Shown here: piece after piece, positions 47,464 to 57,676 of the stretch | How positions within the stretch are numbered: the first letter of the stretch is position 1 | Layout of the letters: each line of letters begins with the position of its first letter | Source: Neobacillus drentensis | GTDB lineage: Bacteria; Bacillota; Bacilli; Bacillales; Cytobacillaceae | Direction of reading: 5' to 3' | NCBI RefSeq assembly: GCF_021560175.1 | Contig: NZ_CP091110.1 | Span: 4,838,501-4,902,500, forward strand | Length of the DNA stretch: 64,000 nt | Position numbers and translations under genes: made by a program | Notes under the pieces: generated by a model | Database searches by the model: none | Seen by the model: the letters and a program-made list of their open reading frames with translations, nothing else | What the model was told of the DNA's origin: nothing

Positions 47464-47503
47464 ATAAATGGTGAAGTAATTTTATCACTTCACCATTTTT
47501 ATC
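47464..47503 (-). terminator. Hairpin between ytxH and ytxJ
   Basis: The 12-bp stem AAATGGTGAAGT/ACTTCACCATTT is followed on the minus strand by ATTTATTT, a likely partial terminator inside the ytxGHJ unit. Confidence 0.7.
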
Positions 47504-47510
47504 ACAAATA

Positions 47511-47987
47511 TTAAAGTTTCACTTTACTTTCTTCTTCGTCAAAAGCCTTCTGTGTTTCTTCTAATTTTTTCTTAATATCATTGCTATCTGATTTTTTTGC
47601 CGTTGGAGATTGATTCGAACTTTGAATAGGAATATAGGTTCCTTCAGAGTCTGTACTATCTTGGTCCTTTTGCGATGTTTTCCCTTTTACTTTATTAACA
47701 AGTTCTGAGGATTGCAGGACAATTCCTTGAGAGATAGATGATGTTTTGGAAGCAAGTTCATTACTTTTTGCGACAACATTTTCTTTTAAACTCACCGTTT
47801 TATCCATAATTGTATCAGCTTGACTACCTAGAGTGGTACGAAGCTCTCTCCCGGATTTAGGAGCAAAAAGCAAAGCAGCTGCAGCTCCTACAACTCCTCC
47901 AATAACCGCCCCCCAAAAGAAAGTGCTAGAAGATCCCTCATTACGGCTTTGATTCGTTTCCCTTGACTCATATTCTCGATTAGTCAT
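47511..47987 (-). CDS. ytxH: YtxH, general stress YtxH-like protein
   Basis: The 158-residue protein has a glycine-rich single transmembrane segment near residues 22-43 (FFWGAVIGGVVGAAAALLFAPKSG), followed by GRELR and a long amphipathic coiled-coil tail. The C-terminal half is hydrophilic and rich in Ser, Asp and Lys. It is the middle gene of the ytxGHJ stress unit controlled by sigma-B and sigma-H in B. subtilis. Its molecular function is unknown. It starts 21 bases after ytxG, with GGAGGAGG before the ATG. Confidence 0.9.
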   Translation of the reverse strand: MTNREYESRETNQSRNEGSSSTFFWGAVIGGVVGAAAALLFAPKSGRELRTTLGSQADTIMDKTVSLKENVVAKSNELASKTSSISQGIVLQSSELVNKVKGKTSQKDQDSTDSEGTYIPIQSSNQSPTAKKSDSNDIKKKLEETQKAFDEEESKVKL

Positions 47988-48007
47988 GTTCTTCCTCCTC
48001 CACTTTG

Positions 48008-48469
48008 TTAATGTGATCTTACCCTTTGTCTCTCATTTACACTTACTTCTTGTTTAGACTGCTTTCTAGACTGCCACTTTTCTTTTAATTCAAGGAGAAT
48101 ATTCCCCCATTGAACAATTTGCGAGATTTTTTCTTTACTTTCCTCTACCTGCTGATCAACTGAATGGCTAATATTCTGAAGTGTCCCATTAAACCTGGTC
48201 ACTGTTGTGCCTACATCCTTTACGGCCGCAACCACACTGTTTAGACTTTCAGATTTTTGCTGAATGTCTTCTGCCAATGCGTTTGTTTTTTGCAGGAGTA
48301 AGGTTGTTTCCGTTGTGACACCATCCAATTGTTTTTCTAAACCACTCAATGTGTGTGAAACGCTTGTAAGAGTTACTTGAAGTGATTTTAGTGTCCTTGA
48401 TAGATAGATAACTAGCACAAAAAATGCGATTGCTATCAATGCTGCGCTTAAGTATAAAATAATTTGCAT
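48008..48469 (-). CDS. ytxG: YtxG, DUF948 membrane-anchored coiled-coil protein
   Basis: The 153-residue protein has an N-terminal transmembrane helix (residues about 2-24) and a DUF948 coiled-coil region (about 25-125) of the kind found in methyl-accepting-like scaffolds. Its function is unknown; it belongs to the general stress response in Bacillus. GGAGGTG lies four bases before the ATG. A good sigma-B promoter is visible 33-58 bases upstream, so the ytxGH(J) unit should be induced by heat, salt or energy stress. Confidence 0.9.
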   Translation of the reverse strand: MQIILYLSAALIAIAFFVLVIYLSRTLKSLQVTLTSVSHTLSGLEKQLDGVTTETTLLLQKTNALAEDIQQKSESLNSVVAAVKDVGTTVTRFNGTLQNISHSVDQQVEESKEKISQIVQWGNILLELKEKWQSRKQSKQEVSVNERQRVRSH

Positions 48470-48501
48470 TATGCACCTCCGCCTTAATCCTATCCATATG
48501 T

Positions 48502-48527
48502 ATAACCGATTCCTTCTAGATATAAAC
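48502..48527 (-). promoter_or_regulatory. Predicted sigma-B promoter of ytxGHJ
   Basis: On the minus strand GTTTAT (48527-48522) and GGTTAT (48507-48502) are spaced by 14 bases, each one base from the sigma-B consensus GTTTAA / GGGTAT. Confidence 0.65.
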
Positions 48528-48678
48528 CTCGAAATAATCTTATACTACTTCCATAAATTTGTCTTGTTTTCCTGCAATTTGTTAAAAAAATTCCCCCTAT
48601 ATATTTTGAAATTTCAACTTTCTGCCGTTGTTCGGGTACAATAGAAAGGAAAGAACAATTCGTGTTGGAGGTGTTTGT

Positions 48679-49794
48679 ATGAAGGATCCTCGTATCGAAA
48701 AACTTGCGAGAAATTTAATTAATTATTCTGTCCAGCTTCAAAAAGGGGAAAAGGTATTGATTGAAAATTTTGGGCTGCAGCGGGAACTAGTGACTGCACT
48801 TGTAAAAGAAGCCTATGCCGCAGGGGGATATCCTTTTGTCCTGATAAAGGATCATCAAGTGGACCGTTCGCTTTTAATGGGGGCACAGGTTGAACAATTT
48901 AATATGATGGCTGAGTTTGAAGCAAATGTCATGAGTAAGATGGATGCATACATAGGACTTCGTTCCGGAGATAACATCAGTGAACAATCGGATGTTCCAG
49001 ATGATAAAATGAAGATACATGGCAATACGATTGGCAAAAAAGTGCACAGGGACATCCGTGTTCCTAAGACTAAATGGGTTGTCCTTAGATACCCAACGTC
49101 TTCCATGGCACAATTAGCTAAAATGAGTACAGAAGGATTCGAGAACTTTTACTTTGATGTATGTAACCTTGATTACGCTAAAATGGATCAAGCAATGGAC
49201 AGCTTGGTAGAATTAATGAACCGGACGGATCAGGTTCACATTACCGGCCCAGGAACCGACCTGCATTTTTCTATTAAAGACATCCCGGCGATTAAATGTG
49301 CGGGAAGACTAAATATTCCTGACGGTGAAGTATACACGGCTCCAGTGAGGGATTCCGTTAACGGAGTTATCACCTATAATACACCGTCCCCCTATCAAGG
49401 CTTTACGTTTGAACATGTAAAATTAACATTTAAAAACGGAAAGATTGTGGAAGCAGAATCCAATGATTCAAGCCGTATCAACAAAATCTTTGATACAGAT
49501 GAAGGAGCCCGCTATGTCGGGGAATTTGCCATTGGCGTGAATCCATTTATCCTGACGCCGATGCAGGATATCTTGTTTGATGAAAAAATAGCCGGCAGCT
49601 TCCACTTTACACCGGGACAGTGCTATGATGATGCCTTCAATGGCAATCATTCCAATATCCATTGGGACATGGTTAACATCCAGCGTAAAGAATATGGCGG
49701 CGGGGAAATCTATTTTGATGATGTCCTCATCCGTAAAGACGGCCTATTCGTTTTGCCGGAATTAGACGTATTAAACCCTGATAAGCTTAAATAA
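48679..49794 (+). CDS. M29 family aminopeptidase
   Basis: The 371-residue metallo-aminopeptidase belongs to the thermophilic aminopeptidase T/AmpS family, cytosolic enzymes removing N-terminal residues from peptides. Metal-binding region candidates are NIPDGEVYTAP near residue 211 (Glu ligand), FAIGVNP near 282 and HFTPGQCYDD..GNHSNIHWDM near 313-333 (His and Asp ligands). The chosen start (48679, MKDPRIEKLARNL) is five bases after GGAGGTG; a longer reading lacks a ribosome site. It is divergent from ytxG and convergent with murC. Confidence 0.88.
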   Translation: MKDPRIEKLARNLINYSVQLQKGEKVLIENFGLQRELVTALVKEAYAAGGYPFVLIKDHQVDRSLLMGAQVEQFNMMAEFEANVMSKMDAYIGLRSGDNISEQSDVPDDKMKIHGNTIGKKVHRDIRVPKTKWVVLRYPTSSMAQLAKMSTEGFENFYFDVCNLDYAKMDQAMDSLVELMNRTDQVHITGPGTDLHFSIKDIPAIKCAGRLNIPDGEVYTAPVRDSVNGVITYNTPSPYQGFTFEHVKLTFKNGKIVEAESNDSSRINKIFDTDEGARYVGEFAIGVNPFILTPMQDILFDEKIAGSFHFTPGQCYDDAFNGNHSNIHWDMVNIQRKEYGGGEIYFDDVLIRKDGLFVLPELDVLNPDKLK

Positions 49795-49797
49795 CAA

Positions 49798-49832
49798 AAA
49801 AGGATGCCATTATGCTGGGCATCCTTTTATCT
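49798..49832 (+). terminator. Terminator of the aminopeptidase gene
   Basis: The 9-bp stem AAGGATGCC/GGCATCCTT is followed by TTATC. Confidence 0.88.
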
Positions 49833-49870
49833 TTTTATAGGATAAAAAAGTATAAGTATCGATTTTGAGA

Positions 49871-49950
49871 ATTGTCTAGCTACAGCGCCCTAGCGGCTAG
49901 TGTCCTTCGAACTCCGCCCTACGCCGCTGACCAGGGCGCTTACGCTTTTC
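49871..49950 (-). repeat. 3'-end GC-rich repeat, copy C (after murC)
   Basis: On the minus strand GAAAAGCGTAAGCGCC begins immediately after the murC TAA, exactly as copy B follows nadK2. The unit ends GCTAGGGCGCTGTAGCTAGACAATT. The core is shorter and different. Copies A-C share only their ends and the pairing of GCGCC with GGCGC. Confidence 0.75.
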
Positions 49951-51249
49951 TTATGATAACTGTTTTTCATAGGACTCCTGGAATTTTTGAATATCTCCAG
50001 CTCCCATGAAAATAATGACACTATTTTCAAACTTGTTTAAAACAGAAGTATTTTCTTCTGAAAGGACTTCAGCATTCTCAATTTTGTCTTGTAAATCTTT
50101 TATTGTAAGCTTGCCGTGATTTTCTCTGGCCGATCCAAAAATTTCACACAGATAGGTTTTGTCTGCCTGTCTTAAGCTTTCAGCAAAATCCTCTAAGAAA
50201 GCTTGCGTGCGTGAAAAGGTATGCGGCTGGAAAACAGCGACAATCTGCTTATCTGGATATTTCTGCTTAGCAGCGTCAATGGTTGCTCTTATTTCAGTTG
50301 GATGATGGGCATAATCATCAATTAGAATTTGGGTTCCCACTCTTTTTTCCGAGAATCTTCGTTTTACACCTTGGAACGTTTGCAATTGTTCCTTTACTAT
50401 TTCCACATCGATTTCCTCGTAATGGCACACCCCGATGACAGCCAGTGCATTGAGTACACTATGATCACCAAACGTAGGAATGGAAAATTTGTCATAAAAG
50501 GTATTGCGAATAAATACATCAAAGCTGGTTCCATCAGTTGTCTTTACGATATTTTTGGCCTGATAGTCATTTTCTTCACCAAAGCCATAGAAAAGAACCG
50601 GAACCTTTGCCTGAATTTTTTGAAGCTGTTCATCGTCCCCATAAGCAAATATACCTTTTTTAACCTGCACAGCCATTTCTTGAAAGGCAGAAAAAACATC
50701 ATCAATGTTGGCGAAATAATCCGGATGATCAAAATCAATGTTGGTCATGATCGCATAGTCAGGAAAGTACGATAAGAAATGTCTTCTGTATTCACATGCC
50801 TCAAAGACGAAATACTCTGCCCCTTCCTCGCCTTTTCCTGTTCCATCACCAATTAAAAAGGATGTTGGTTTTGCCCCAGCAATCACATGAGAAAGCAATC
50901 CAGTTGTCGATGTTTTTCCGTGCGCACCTGTTATGGCAATACTTGTAAAGTTTTGCATAAAATCGCCTAAAAAACGATGGTACCGTATGATAGGAAGTCC
51001 AAGTCTCATCGCCTCTTGTATTTCCTCATGGGAATCGGGAAAGGCATTTCCCGCAATGATTGTCATGCCTGGCTTTATGTTTTCCTTTTGAAAGGGAAGA
51101 ATCGTAATCCCCGATTGCTCAAGAGCCAGTTGTGTAAAAAAGCGCTTTTCGACATCGGAGCCCTGCACCTGAAATTTCATATCATGAAGAACTTGTGCGA
51201 GTGCACTCATTCCTGACCCCTTTATACCTACAAAATGGTAAATAGTCAT
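49951..51249 (-). CDS. murC: UDP-N-acetylmuramate-L-alanine ligase
   Basis: The 432-residue cytosolic Mur ligase adds the first amino acid of the peptidoglycan stem. The UDP-binding start is [14 protein letters not shown]. The ATP loop is [12 protein letters not shown] near residue 106. [16 protein letters not shown] near 290-305 is the MurC signature, and [15 protein letters not shown] follows near 320. The start at 51249 has GGAGG seven bases upstream and gives the usual length. A GC-rich repeat begins directly at its stop codon. Confidence 0.96.
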   Translation of the reverse strand: MTIYHFVGIKGSGMSALAQVLHDMKFQVQGSDVEKRFFTQLALEQSGITILPFQKENIKPGMTIIAGNAFPDSHEEIQEAMRLGLPIIRYHRFLGDFMQNFTSIAITGAHGKTSTTGLLSHVIAGAKPTSFLIGDGTGKGEEGAEYFVFEACEYRRHFLSYFPDYAIMTNIDFDHPDYFANIDDVFSAFQEMAVQVKKGIFAYGDDEQLQKIQAKVPVLFYGFGEENDYQAKNIVKTTDGTSFDVFIRNTFYDKFSIPTFGDHSVLNALAVIGVCHYEEIDVEIVKEQLQTFQGVKRRFSEKRVGTQILIDDYAHHPTEIRATIDAAKQKYPDKQIVAVFQPHTFSRTQAFLEDFAESLRQADKTYLCEIFGSARENHGKLTIKDLQDKIENAEVLSEENTSVLNKFENSVIIFMGAGDIQKFQESYEKQLS

Positions 51250-51482
51250 AGAAGAACCTCCAACCAACGTAATACTGGTAAACAGTATATGAAATCTGTC
51301 TGCATTTGCTAATCAGTATGTAAACACACGTTGTTTTATTATTATAAGAAATCAATACAATATTATAGCACTATTCGGTAATAAAAACTATTTGTTGCCC
51401 TTCGCCTTACATTCGCCCTACTCATTATACTATTTAGTATCTGTTCACATCCATAAAGAATACAAAAGATTAGCTCATAATA

Positions 51483-53978
51483 CTAGTCTTGCATCGATTG
51501 TAATTCAGCCTCCGTGATCAAGACTTCACGTGGTTTGCTGCCATTGGCACTTGTAATATATCCGTTTTGTTCAAGCATATCCATTAATCTCGCGGCTCGG
51601 TTATAGCCAATTTTGAAGCGTCGCTGCAAGCTGGAAGTTGAAGCATTACCATGATTGACGATAAATTCACAGGCATCATAAAACAATTCGTCCTCTTCTT
51701 CGATAACCTGCGCCTTTTTTAATAATTCTTCCTGTTCAAATAAGTAATCAGGCTCTTGCTGCTCTCTTACGTGAGCAACGACAAGATCTATTTCCTCGTC
51801 CGAAACAAATGTACCTTGCAAACGGACAGGTTTGGATGCACCATTCTCTAAGAATAGCATATCTCCACGGCCAAGGAGTCTTTCAGCGCCACTTATATCA
51901 ATGATTGTTCGTGAATCTACCTGAGATGACACCGAAAAGGCAATTCGTGTCGGGATATTCGCCTTAATTAAACCTGTAATGACATCAACCGAAGGTCTTT
52001 GTGTTGCCACTATTAGATGGATTCCACAAGCCCTTGCTTTTTGAGCGATCCGGCAAATGGCTTCTTCCACATCAGCTGGCGACATCATCATTAAATCTGC
52101 CAGCTCATCAATCACAATCACAATGAATGGCAATTTGTCAGAGTAACGTTTATGCTGAATAGCTAATTCATTAAAACGATTGATATCACGGACGCCTGTA
52201 TGAGCAAAAAGTTCATAGCGCCGCTCCATTTCATCAACTGCCCATTTTAAAGCAGCTGTTGCTGCCTTGACATCCGTAATAACCGGGCTTACAAGATGTG
52301 GTATCCGATTATAAGGGGCAAGCTCTACCATTTTCGGATCAATAAGCAGGAGCTTTAAATCCCGAGGATCCGCTTTATATAACAGACTAATCAAAATCGA
52401 GTTGATACATACACTCTTCCCCGATCCTGTAGCTCCAGCAATGAGTCCATGCGGCATTTTTTTCAGATCTGTAACAATTGGATTCCCAGCAATATCAAGT
52501 CCAAGCACTGCGGTTAATGGCGAAGCAGACTCTTTAAAAACCATGCTCCCAATGATTTCATTGATCAATACAGGTCTTGACTTTTGGTTCGGCACCTCAA
52601 TCCCAATCGTATGTTTTCCCGGGATTGGCGCCTCAATCCGAATATCCCGGGCTGCAAGACTTAATTTAATATCATCACTTAAATTAGTGATTTTATTTAC
52701 TTTTACTCCCGGTTCAGGCTGTACTTCGAAGCGGGTTACGGACGGCCCTTGGGTGACATTGACAACACTTGCCCCTACATTAAAGTTCTTAAGGGTTACA
52801 TTCAATAGGTCCTTTTGCCCATCAATCCAGTCTGTATCGAGTATTTCTGTTACTGGAGGGCTTAACAAATTAGATTTTGGAAGTACATATAATCCCTCAT
52901 TCTCTACTTCCTCACGGACTGATGGCATTTTGATAACTGGTCGTTCTTCTGCTGATATTTTCTCTTGCTGATGAAGCCGCTCTTGTTCAAACTCTCTTTT
53001 CCGGTTTCTTTCTTCCCATTTTTGTTTATCTTGCTTGAGCATCATGACATTAAAAGGCAAACGAGACCGTGCGGGTGGGGGGGCTGGTGGTGTTTCAGTT
53101 ACTGCCTCACCTGCCGCTTCCACATGGTCATGGTTGTCGTCCTCTTTCCCAAATGCAAGTTCATTTGTCTCTGTCTGGACACTTTCTTTGTATACTGTTT
53201 CATCCATTCCGGATTGAACATCTGCTTCAAGTATAAGCTTAATGGCTTCCGCTTGAACCTGATCCTCATAAGAATGCTCATTCGCTTCCGCTAAAGCATC
53301 TTCCTCATAGGCAGGTTCAAAAGCTTCTGCGTGGTCATTGCTCTTAATTGTAAGCTCATTAGCTGCTAGTTCAGCTTTCTCTTTTTCAGGAAGGTACAGT
53401 TCGTTCATTTTCTCCTGAGTTTGACTCCGTTGATTTTTATGACTTTGATTGACCATCTCTTTCATTTCGTTTTCAAGTGGCCCAGTTTTGAGATTAACAC
53501 TTGTTCGAATTTGATTACTCACTTGGTCATCCAGTTGGTCATTTAAAAAATGACTTAATTCATGCTCAACAATGGCCGTTGTCTTTTGCGGTCTGTTAAA
53601 CCCGAAAACAGGTGAAGGTATCTCGGTGGGATGAAACGGGCCGCGCGGGCGTGCCTTTTGCTCTTTGATAACCGTCTGTACCTTTGGGATTTCAGGTATA
53701 CTTTTGGTGTTTTCTACTAGCTTACTTTTCTTAGGTGATTCTACCACACGCTTTGTTCGGCTTGTTACCTGCCTAGTATTTGATTTGATAATCTTTTTCG
53801 GGGTACTGCTTCCTTTTGGATATTGATAAGCTATTCTAGCATCTAAATCCTTTAAGCTATCCAATTGACTGGTGGAATCGTGATCTCCTTTTTCCTTATG
53901 GAGAAGATAACCCGTCATTTTGTCCCCTTCTTCTTCTTCTTTCCTTAACTTTTGGAAAAAGTTTTGGATCCAACTCAA
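51483..53978 (-). CDS. sftA: SftA, soluble FtsK/SpoIIIE-family DNA translocase
   Basis: The 831-residue DNA pump clears chromosome DNA from closing septa. There are no N-terminal membrane helices, unlike SpoIIIE. A long low-complexity acidic linker fills about residues 30-310 (repeated NE/AE units). The motor has DIAGNPIVTDLKKMPHGLIAGATGSGKSV-type Walker A near 490, Walker B IVIVIDELADL near 605 and IATQRPSVDVITG near 640. The C-terminal gamma winged helix begins near 765 (SSLQRRFKIGYNRAARLMD). The start TTG at 53978 gives MSWIQNFF, like B. subtilis SftA; a longer reading is not supported. The linker is shorter than in B. subtilis. Confidence 0.93.
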   Translation of the reverse strand: MSWIQNFFQKLRKEEEEGDKMTGYLLHKEKGDHDSTSQLDSLKDLDARIAYQYPKGSSTPKKIIKSNTRQVTSRTKRVVESPKKSKLVENTKSIPEIPKVQTVIKEQKARPRGPFHPTEIPSPVFGFNRPQKTTAIVEHELSHFLNDQLDDQVSNQIRTSVNLKTGPLENEMKEMVNQSHKNQRSQTQEKMNELYLPEKEKAELAANELTIKSNDHAEAFEPAYEEDALAEANEHSYEDQVQAEAIKLILEADVQSGMDETVYKESVQTETNELAFGKEDDNHDHVEAAGEAVTETPPAPPPARSRLPFNVMMLKQDKQKWEERNRKREFEQERLHQQEKISAEERPVIKMPSVREEVENEGLYVLPKSNLLSPPVTEILDTDWIDGQKDLLNVTLKNFNVGASVVNVTQGPSVTRFEVQPEPGVKVNKITNLSDDIKLSLAARDIRIEAPIPGKHTIGIEVPNQKSRPVLINEIIGSMVFKESASPLTAVLGLDIAGNPIVTDLKKMPHGLIAGATGSGKSVCINSILISLLYKADPRDLKLLLIDPKMVELAPYNRIPHLVSPVITDVKAATAALKWAVDEMERRYELFAHTGVRDINRFNELAIQHKRYSDKLPFIVIVIDELADLMMMSPADVEEAICRIAQKARACGIHLIVATQRPSVDVITGLIKANIPTRIAFSVSSQVDSRTIIDISGAERLLGRGDMLFLENGASKPVRLQGTFVSDEEIDLVVAHVREQQEPDYLFEQEELLKKAQVIEEEDELFYDACEFIVNHGNASTSSLQRRFKIGYNRAARLMDMLEQNGYITSANGSKPREVLITEAELQSMQD

Positions 53979-54095
53979 AACTATCACTCTTTCTTGTTCA
54001 TCTATCATTCTATTTTATCAGTTTTTCTTATTTTATCGACACAAATCTTAAGAATGAGTCGAAATATGTTCGAATTGGATACAATAGGAAAGGTA

Positions 54096-54125
54096 CCATG
54101 AAAAAAGACCACATGACGTGATCCC
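54096..54125 (-). terminator. Weak terminator of ytpQ
   Basis: GATCAC pairs with GTGGTC around GTCAT, followed on the minus strand by TTTTTTC, just beyond the ytpQ stop. Confidence 0.55.
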
Positions 54126-54135
54126 TTTCAAGGTC

Positions 54136-54930
54136 TCATTTATTTTTCCCTAGAATAAAAATTGGCTCTAGTTCTCCATCTTCATATAAAAAAGACAAGG
54201 CAGTAATCGGCACCCTTCCACTTGCAAAAAAGCTCATGGCCATTTGAGCAATCACATCATAGCCCCTGTCATTGCGGATGTCCGCGATAATTAACACATC
54301 TTGATGCGGAACAGCGAGCACCATGGTTCCTGTAATCCGTTTCTCCATTTCATTGAGGAAACCCTTATTTAAGATTCGGCTGGCATCATAGCCATCATTG
54401 GTGTTAAGGAAATAAAAGATATTGCCGGCTACTTGGTCCTCCTTAACAGAAGTTGAAAGAGACCTAACATTGAATAAAGCCATCTCCTTGATTGTGTTGG
54501 CACTCCATCCCTCTTTTTTCATCATGCGTGTATCAATCAAGCGATACGTATTTCCCATGTCAATCGCATAGTAAATTTTTGTTTCTGCGGTATGCTCTTC
54601 CGTCAGAAATGGTACACCCTCTTCTGCTTCAACTGGAAATGAAGCCGACCGAATGACAGGAAAAATCTGTTTAAACTGATCGTGCAGGTCGACGGTGTTC
54701 TCCATTGCTTGCAAACCTTCTTCAACATAATAAACGATTTCATCGATGGCTTTTTCTTTTTCAACTTGCCATTTGGCGATAACTCCTGGTAAGGCGATGC
54801 TAATCCCTTTCCCAGATGATTTACTTTCAATTCGAAGCTGATCCTTTTCTCTGTCATAAGTAATCAGTCTATCATCCTTTGCCAAACGTGTCTCTAATGT
54901 TTGGCGCATCAGTCTACTGTCCATTTTCAT
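54136..54930 (-). CDS. ytpQ: YtpQ, DUF1444 protein
   Basis: The 264-residue soluble protein matches the DUF1444 family (YtpQ) in length and in segments such as [16 protein letters not shown] near residue 131 and the C-terminal [16 protein letters not shown]. The function is unknown; no catalytic motif stands out. GGAGGTAAACA precedes the ATG. It lies between sftA and ytpP on the same strand, as in B. subtilis, but separated from both by terminators, so it is probably a single-gene transcript. Confidence 0.88.
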   Translation of the reverse strand: MKMDSRLMRQTLETRLAKDDRLITYDREKDQLRIESKSSGKGISIALPGVIAKWQVEKEKAIDEIVYYVEEGLQAMENTVDLHDQFKQIFPVIRSASFPVEAEEGVPFLTEEHTAETKIYYAIDMGNTYRLIDTRMMKKEGWSANTIKEMALFNVRSLSTSVKEDQVAGNIFYFLNTNDGYDASRILNKGFLNEMEKRITGTMVLAVPHQDVLIIADIRNDRGYDVIAQMAMSFFASGRVPITALSFLYEDGELEPIFILGKNK

Positions 54931-54983
54931 TGTTTACCTCCATGGTAAGAAGCTACCGTTCATTTTACAGTAAAAAACGACTA

Positions 54984-55022
54984 TAAAAAACCCCCTGCTC
55001 CAAAAGAGAAACAGGGGTTTTT
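54984..55022 (-). terminator. Terminator of ytpP
   Basis: The stem AAACCCCTG/CAGGGGG(T) is followed on the minus strand by TTTTTT, eight bases past the ytpP stop. Confidence 0.85.
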
Positions 55023-55029
55023 ATCTCTA

Positions 55030-55344
55030 TTACTTTAGACCAGAAATAAATGCTTCAATTTCTTCTTGTGTTTTTCGGTCCTTACTGACAAAGCGTCCCA
55101 GTTCTTTTCCGTTCTCATACGCGATAAAACTTGGTATCCCATATACATCCACCTGCTGGCATAAATCAATAAATTGATCGCGGTCAACATGAATAAATGT
55201 AAAATCGGAAAACTTCTCTTCAATCTCTGGCAGCACTGGCTCAATAAAACGACAATCCCCACACCATTTTGCGGAAAACATAAAGATGGTTTTATCTTGA
55301 TTACGCAGAGAATCGAATTGTTCGATGGATTCTAAATTTTTCAA
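55030..55344 (-). CDS. ytpP: YtpP, thioredoxin-like protein
   Basis: The 104-residue thioredoxin-fold protein has the active site W-C-G-D-C near residues 27-31 (SAKWCGDCRFIEP) instead of the thioredoxin CGPC. The cis-Pro is in YGIPSFIAY near residue 75. The Gly-Asp pair probably shifts its redox potential; partners are unknown. The start is a TTG (55344) with GGAGG eight bases upstream. It is probably cytosolic, without a signal peptide. Confidence 0.9.
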   Translation of the reverse strand: MKNLESIEQFDSLRNQDKTIFMFSAKWCGDCRFIEPVLPEIEEKFSDFTFIHVDRDQFIDLCQQVDVYGIPSFIAYENGKELGRFVSKDRKTQEEIEAFISGLK

Positions 55345-55464
55345 AGTGAACGCCTCCGTTTTTTTTGTTACCTATATGATAACTTTCCTTTCAAATCATA
55401 ACAGTATACGCTTTATGGAGTCTAATATTATGCATCGTCTTATCTATCGCTCCGCATTTATAAG

Positions 55465-55986
55465 TTAAGATTTTGCAGTCTGGGTATAATAGCTAAATTG
55501 ACCTGCCAATAGGCTGGTTACATGTGTAAACATGTCGACCCGGTTCACTAAGCCATTGGTAAAAATACCAACCGCACCTTCATGTTTTCTAACATTCTTC
55601 TTTTTTGCATAGTCATCCATCACAGGTCCTAATTCCTCTCCTGCTCTGAGCCTTGCCGCCACTTCTTCCGGTAAAAGGAATCTAGCTCCGCCGGCAATTA
55701 CAGGCTCCCTGCCGCTTGCTGCAAGAGCTCCCCAATTACAGAGCAATAATCCTTGGCTTGTCTCTTGTACTCCACCTTCAAGCCCGATCCCGATATCACC
55801 ATTTCCTTGTTTTAAGGCCCCAACAGCCCGATTGATGGCACCTCGTATCGTTTCTTCATCAGAAAAAGGCTGGTCGTTCACGCCAGATGGGATATCTATC
55901 GAAATAAATTCAATGTCTTCTTGTTGAAAGCTATTTTGGACAGCTGTAATTTTAGCAGGATTTTTTGATCCGATCACAATTCTCAT
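55465..55986 (-). CDS. DUF84 family inosine/xanthosine triphosphatase
   Basis: The 173-residue protein belongs to the YjjX/DUF84 family, which hydrolyses non-canonical ITP and XTP and so keeps deaminated purines out of nucleic acids. Key segments are IVIGSKNPAKITAVQNSF near residue 2, the acidic SDEETIRGAINRA near 55, and GIGLEGGV near 80. The start at 55986 (MRIVIGSK) has GAGGGG seven bases upstream; the longer reading lacks a site. Its 3' end is free, and it follows ytoP by about 55 bases, so the two are probably cotranscribed. Confidence 0.85.
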   Translation of the reverse strand: MRIVIGSKNPAKITAVQNSFQQEDIEFISIDIPSGVNDQPFSDEETIRGAINRAVGALKQGNGDIGIGLEGGVQETSQGLLLCNWGALAASGREPVIAGGARFLLPEEVAARLRAGEELGPVMDDYAKKKNVRKHEGAVGIFTNGLVNRVDMFTHVTSLLAGQFSYYTQTAKS

Positions 55987-56041
55987 GTTGAATCCCCTCT
56001 TTCCACATTGAAGAGGAGGCACGATCAATGCCTCCTATTTT

Positions 56042-57115
56042 TTAGCTATTTGATTTAATGGTATTTACTGTTGTTTGGTCGCATGCCTTAACGAGTTTTA
56101 CCAATAATTCTTTGGCTGCCGCATAATCATCAACATGGATAATGGAAGCATGTGTGTGAATGTAACGAGAACAAATGCCAACCACTGCACTTGGAACCCC
56201 TTCATTCGATAAGTGAACACGTCCAGCGTCTGTTCCGCCCTGTGAAACAAAATATTGATAAGGGATATGATTCGTTTCCGCTGTATCCAGCACAAATTCC
56301 CGCATCCCGCGATGGGTAACCATGGAACGGTCAAGAATGCGGAGCAATGTCCCCTTCCCAAGCTGGCCAAATTCTTGCTTTTCCCCTGTCATATCATTGG
56401 CTGGGCTGGCATCAAGGGCAAAAAAGAGATCCGGTTTAATCATATTAGAAGCTGTTTGAGCGCCACGCAAGCCGACTTCCTCTTGAACAGTTGCTCCTGA
56501 ATATAGGATATTGGGCAATGACACATCTTTTAGTTCCTGAAGTAATTCAATTGCCAATCCACAGCCATAACGATTATCCCAGGCCTTAGCTAAAATTTTC
56601 TTTTCATTCGCCATTGGGGTAAATGGGCAAATCGGCAGAATAGCCTGACCCGGTTTAATACCAATCCGCTCAGCATCTTCTCGGTTATCAGCACCAATAT
56701 CAATTAACATATTCTTTATTTCCATCGGTTTGTTTTTCTTTGATTCATCTAATAAATGCGGCGGAATAGAGCCAACCACACCTATAACCGGTCCATTCTT
56801 GGTCATGACTTGGACACGCTGGGCTAGCAGCACTTGACTCCACCAGCCTCCGAGCGGTTGAAAGCGGATCATTCCATTCTCCGTAATCGCTGTAACCATG
56901 AACCCAACTTCATCCATATGCCCTGCTACCATGATGGTTGGTCCTTCTTGATTTCCTCTTTTTACCCCAAAGATACTGCCCAAATTATCTTGTATAATTT
57001 CATCTGAAACTAATGACAACTGCTCTCTCATGAAATTTCTGACTAAGTGTTCATTTCCAGGTGCACCTGGGAGCTCCGTTAAGGTTTGAAAAAGCTTTAG
57101 TGTTTGTTCATTCAT
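56042..57115 (-). CDS. ytoP: YtoP, M42 family glutamyl aminopeptidase-like peptidase
   Basis: The 357-residue cocatalytic zinc peptidase belongs to M42. Metal ligands are seen in [11 protein letters not shown] near residue 65 (His), AWDNRYG near 180 (bridging Asp), [11 protein letters not shown] near 213 (Glu pair, general base), and [11 protein letters not shown] near 234. The late histidine is in the segment RYIHTHASI near 320. Such enzymes form large tetrahedral dodecamers that trim peptides. AAAGGAG precedes the ATG. It is divergent from ytzB, as in B. subtilis. Confidence 0.93.
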   Translation of the reverse strand: MNEQTLKLFQTLTELPGAPGNEHLVRNFMREQLSLVSDEIIQDNLGSIFGVKRGNQEGPTIMVAGHMDEVGFMVTAITENGMIRFQPLGGWWSQVLLAQRVQVMTKNGPVIGVVGSIPPHLLDESKKNKPMEIKNMLIDIGADNREDAERIGIKPGQAILPICPFTPMANEKKILAKAWDNRYGCGLAIELLQELKDVSLPNILYSGATVQEEVGLRGAQTASNMIKPDLFFALDASPANDMTGEKQEFGQLGKGTLLRILDRSMVTHRGMREFVLDTAETNHIPYQYFVSQGGTDAGRVHLSNEGVPSAVVGICSRYIHTHASIIHVDDYAAAKELLVKLVKACDQTTVNTIKSNS

Positions 57116-57318
57116 GATAAGACTCCTTTTATGTATTTACTTTCAGGACTTTCCATTCCCAATAACCTCGATACGTTTCTTCTACTACATTTTACAGAAT
57201 CCTCTCACTTGTTACCAATAATTCATTTTCCTTCCGTAATATTATCCACTTAACTGTAAATACGGTATACTGAGAAGAGAATCTTTTTGTAATCTTTTCC
57301 TATTTCGGAGGTGGATGA

Positions 57319-57636
57319 ATGAACTGGAAGTCTTTTTTCTTAGGTGCAGCGGTAGGAATAGTTGGTGGTTATGTTACCAAGGAAGTCATCACTCAAAAAA
57401 CAAATGTTTCACCAGAGAGGGTATTAGCGTCAGTCAAAAAACACTTTCAACTGAACGGTCCAATATCTGGCTCATGGATACATATGGAAGCGGAGCCTTA
57501 CGAGAAAAGCCAAATGACGTACCGTGTTTATAAAGGCGGAATATCCCAAACGATTGACGGAGCAATCCAGCAATATGAATTTATCGCCGATGCTCAAACT
57601 GGTACCGTCATAGACCTAATTCCTTTTTCTTCATAA
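57319..57636 (+). CDS. ytzB: YtzB, PepSY domain protein
   Basis: The 105-residue protein has a short N-terminal hydrophobic segment (residues about 5-23, FFLGAAVGIVGGYVTKEVI), which may anchor it in the membrane. The PepSY-like domain (about 35-105) follows, ending EFIADAQTGTVIDLIPF. PepSY domains are thought to inhibit proteases or shape their surroundings; the role of this one is unknown. GGAGGTGGATGA lies directly ahead of the ATG. It is convergent with ytnP, with a shared terminator. Confidence 0.85.
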   Translation: MNWKSFFLGAAVGIVGGYVTKEVITQKTNVSPERVLASVKKHFQLNGPISGSWIHMEAEPYEKSQMTYRVYKGGISQTIDGAIQQYEFIADAQTGTVIDLIPFSS

Positions 57637-57637
57637 C

Positions 57638-57674
57638 ATGAAAAAGCCGCATCCATAAGTGATGCGGCATTCTT
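57638..57674. terminator. Bidirectional terminator between ytzB and ytnP
   Basis: The perfect 8-bp stem GCCGCATC/GATGCGGC lies between an A run and ATTCTT, two bases past the ytzB stop. Confidence 0.85.
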
Positions 57675-57676
57675 GT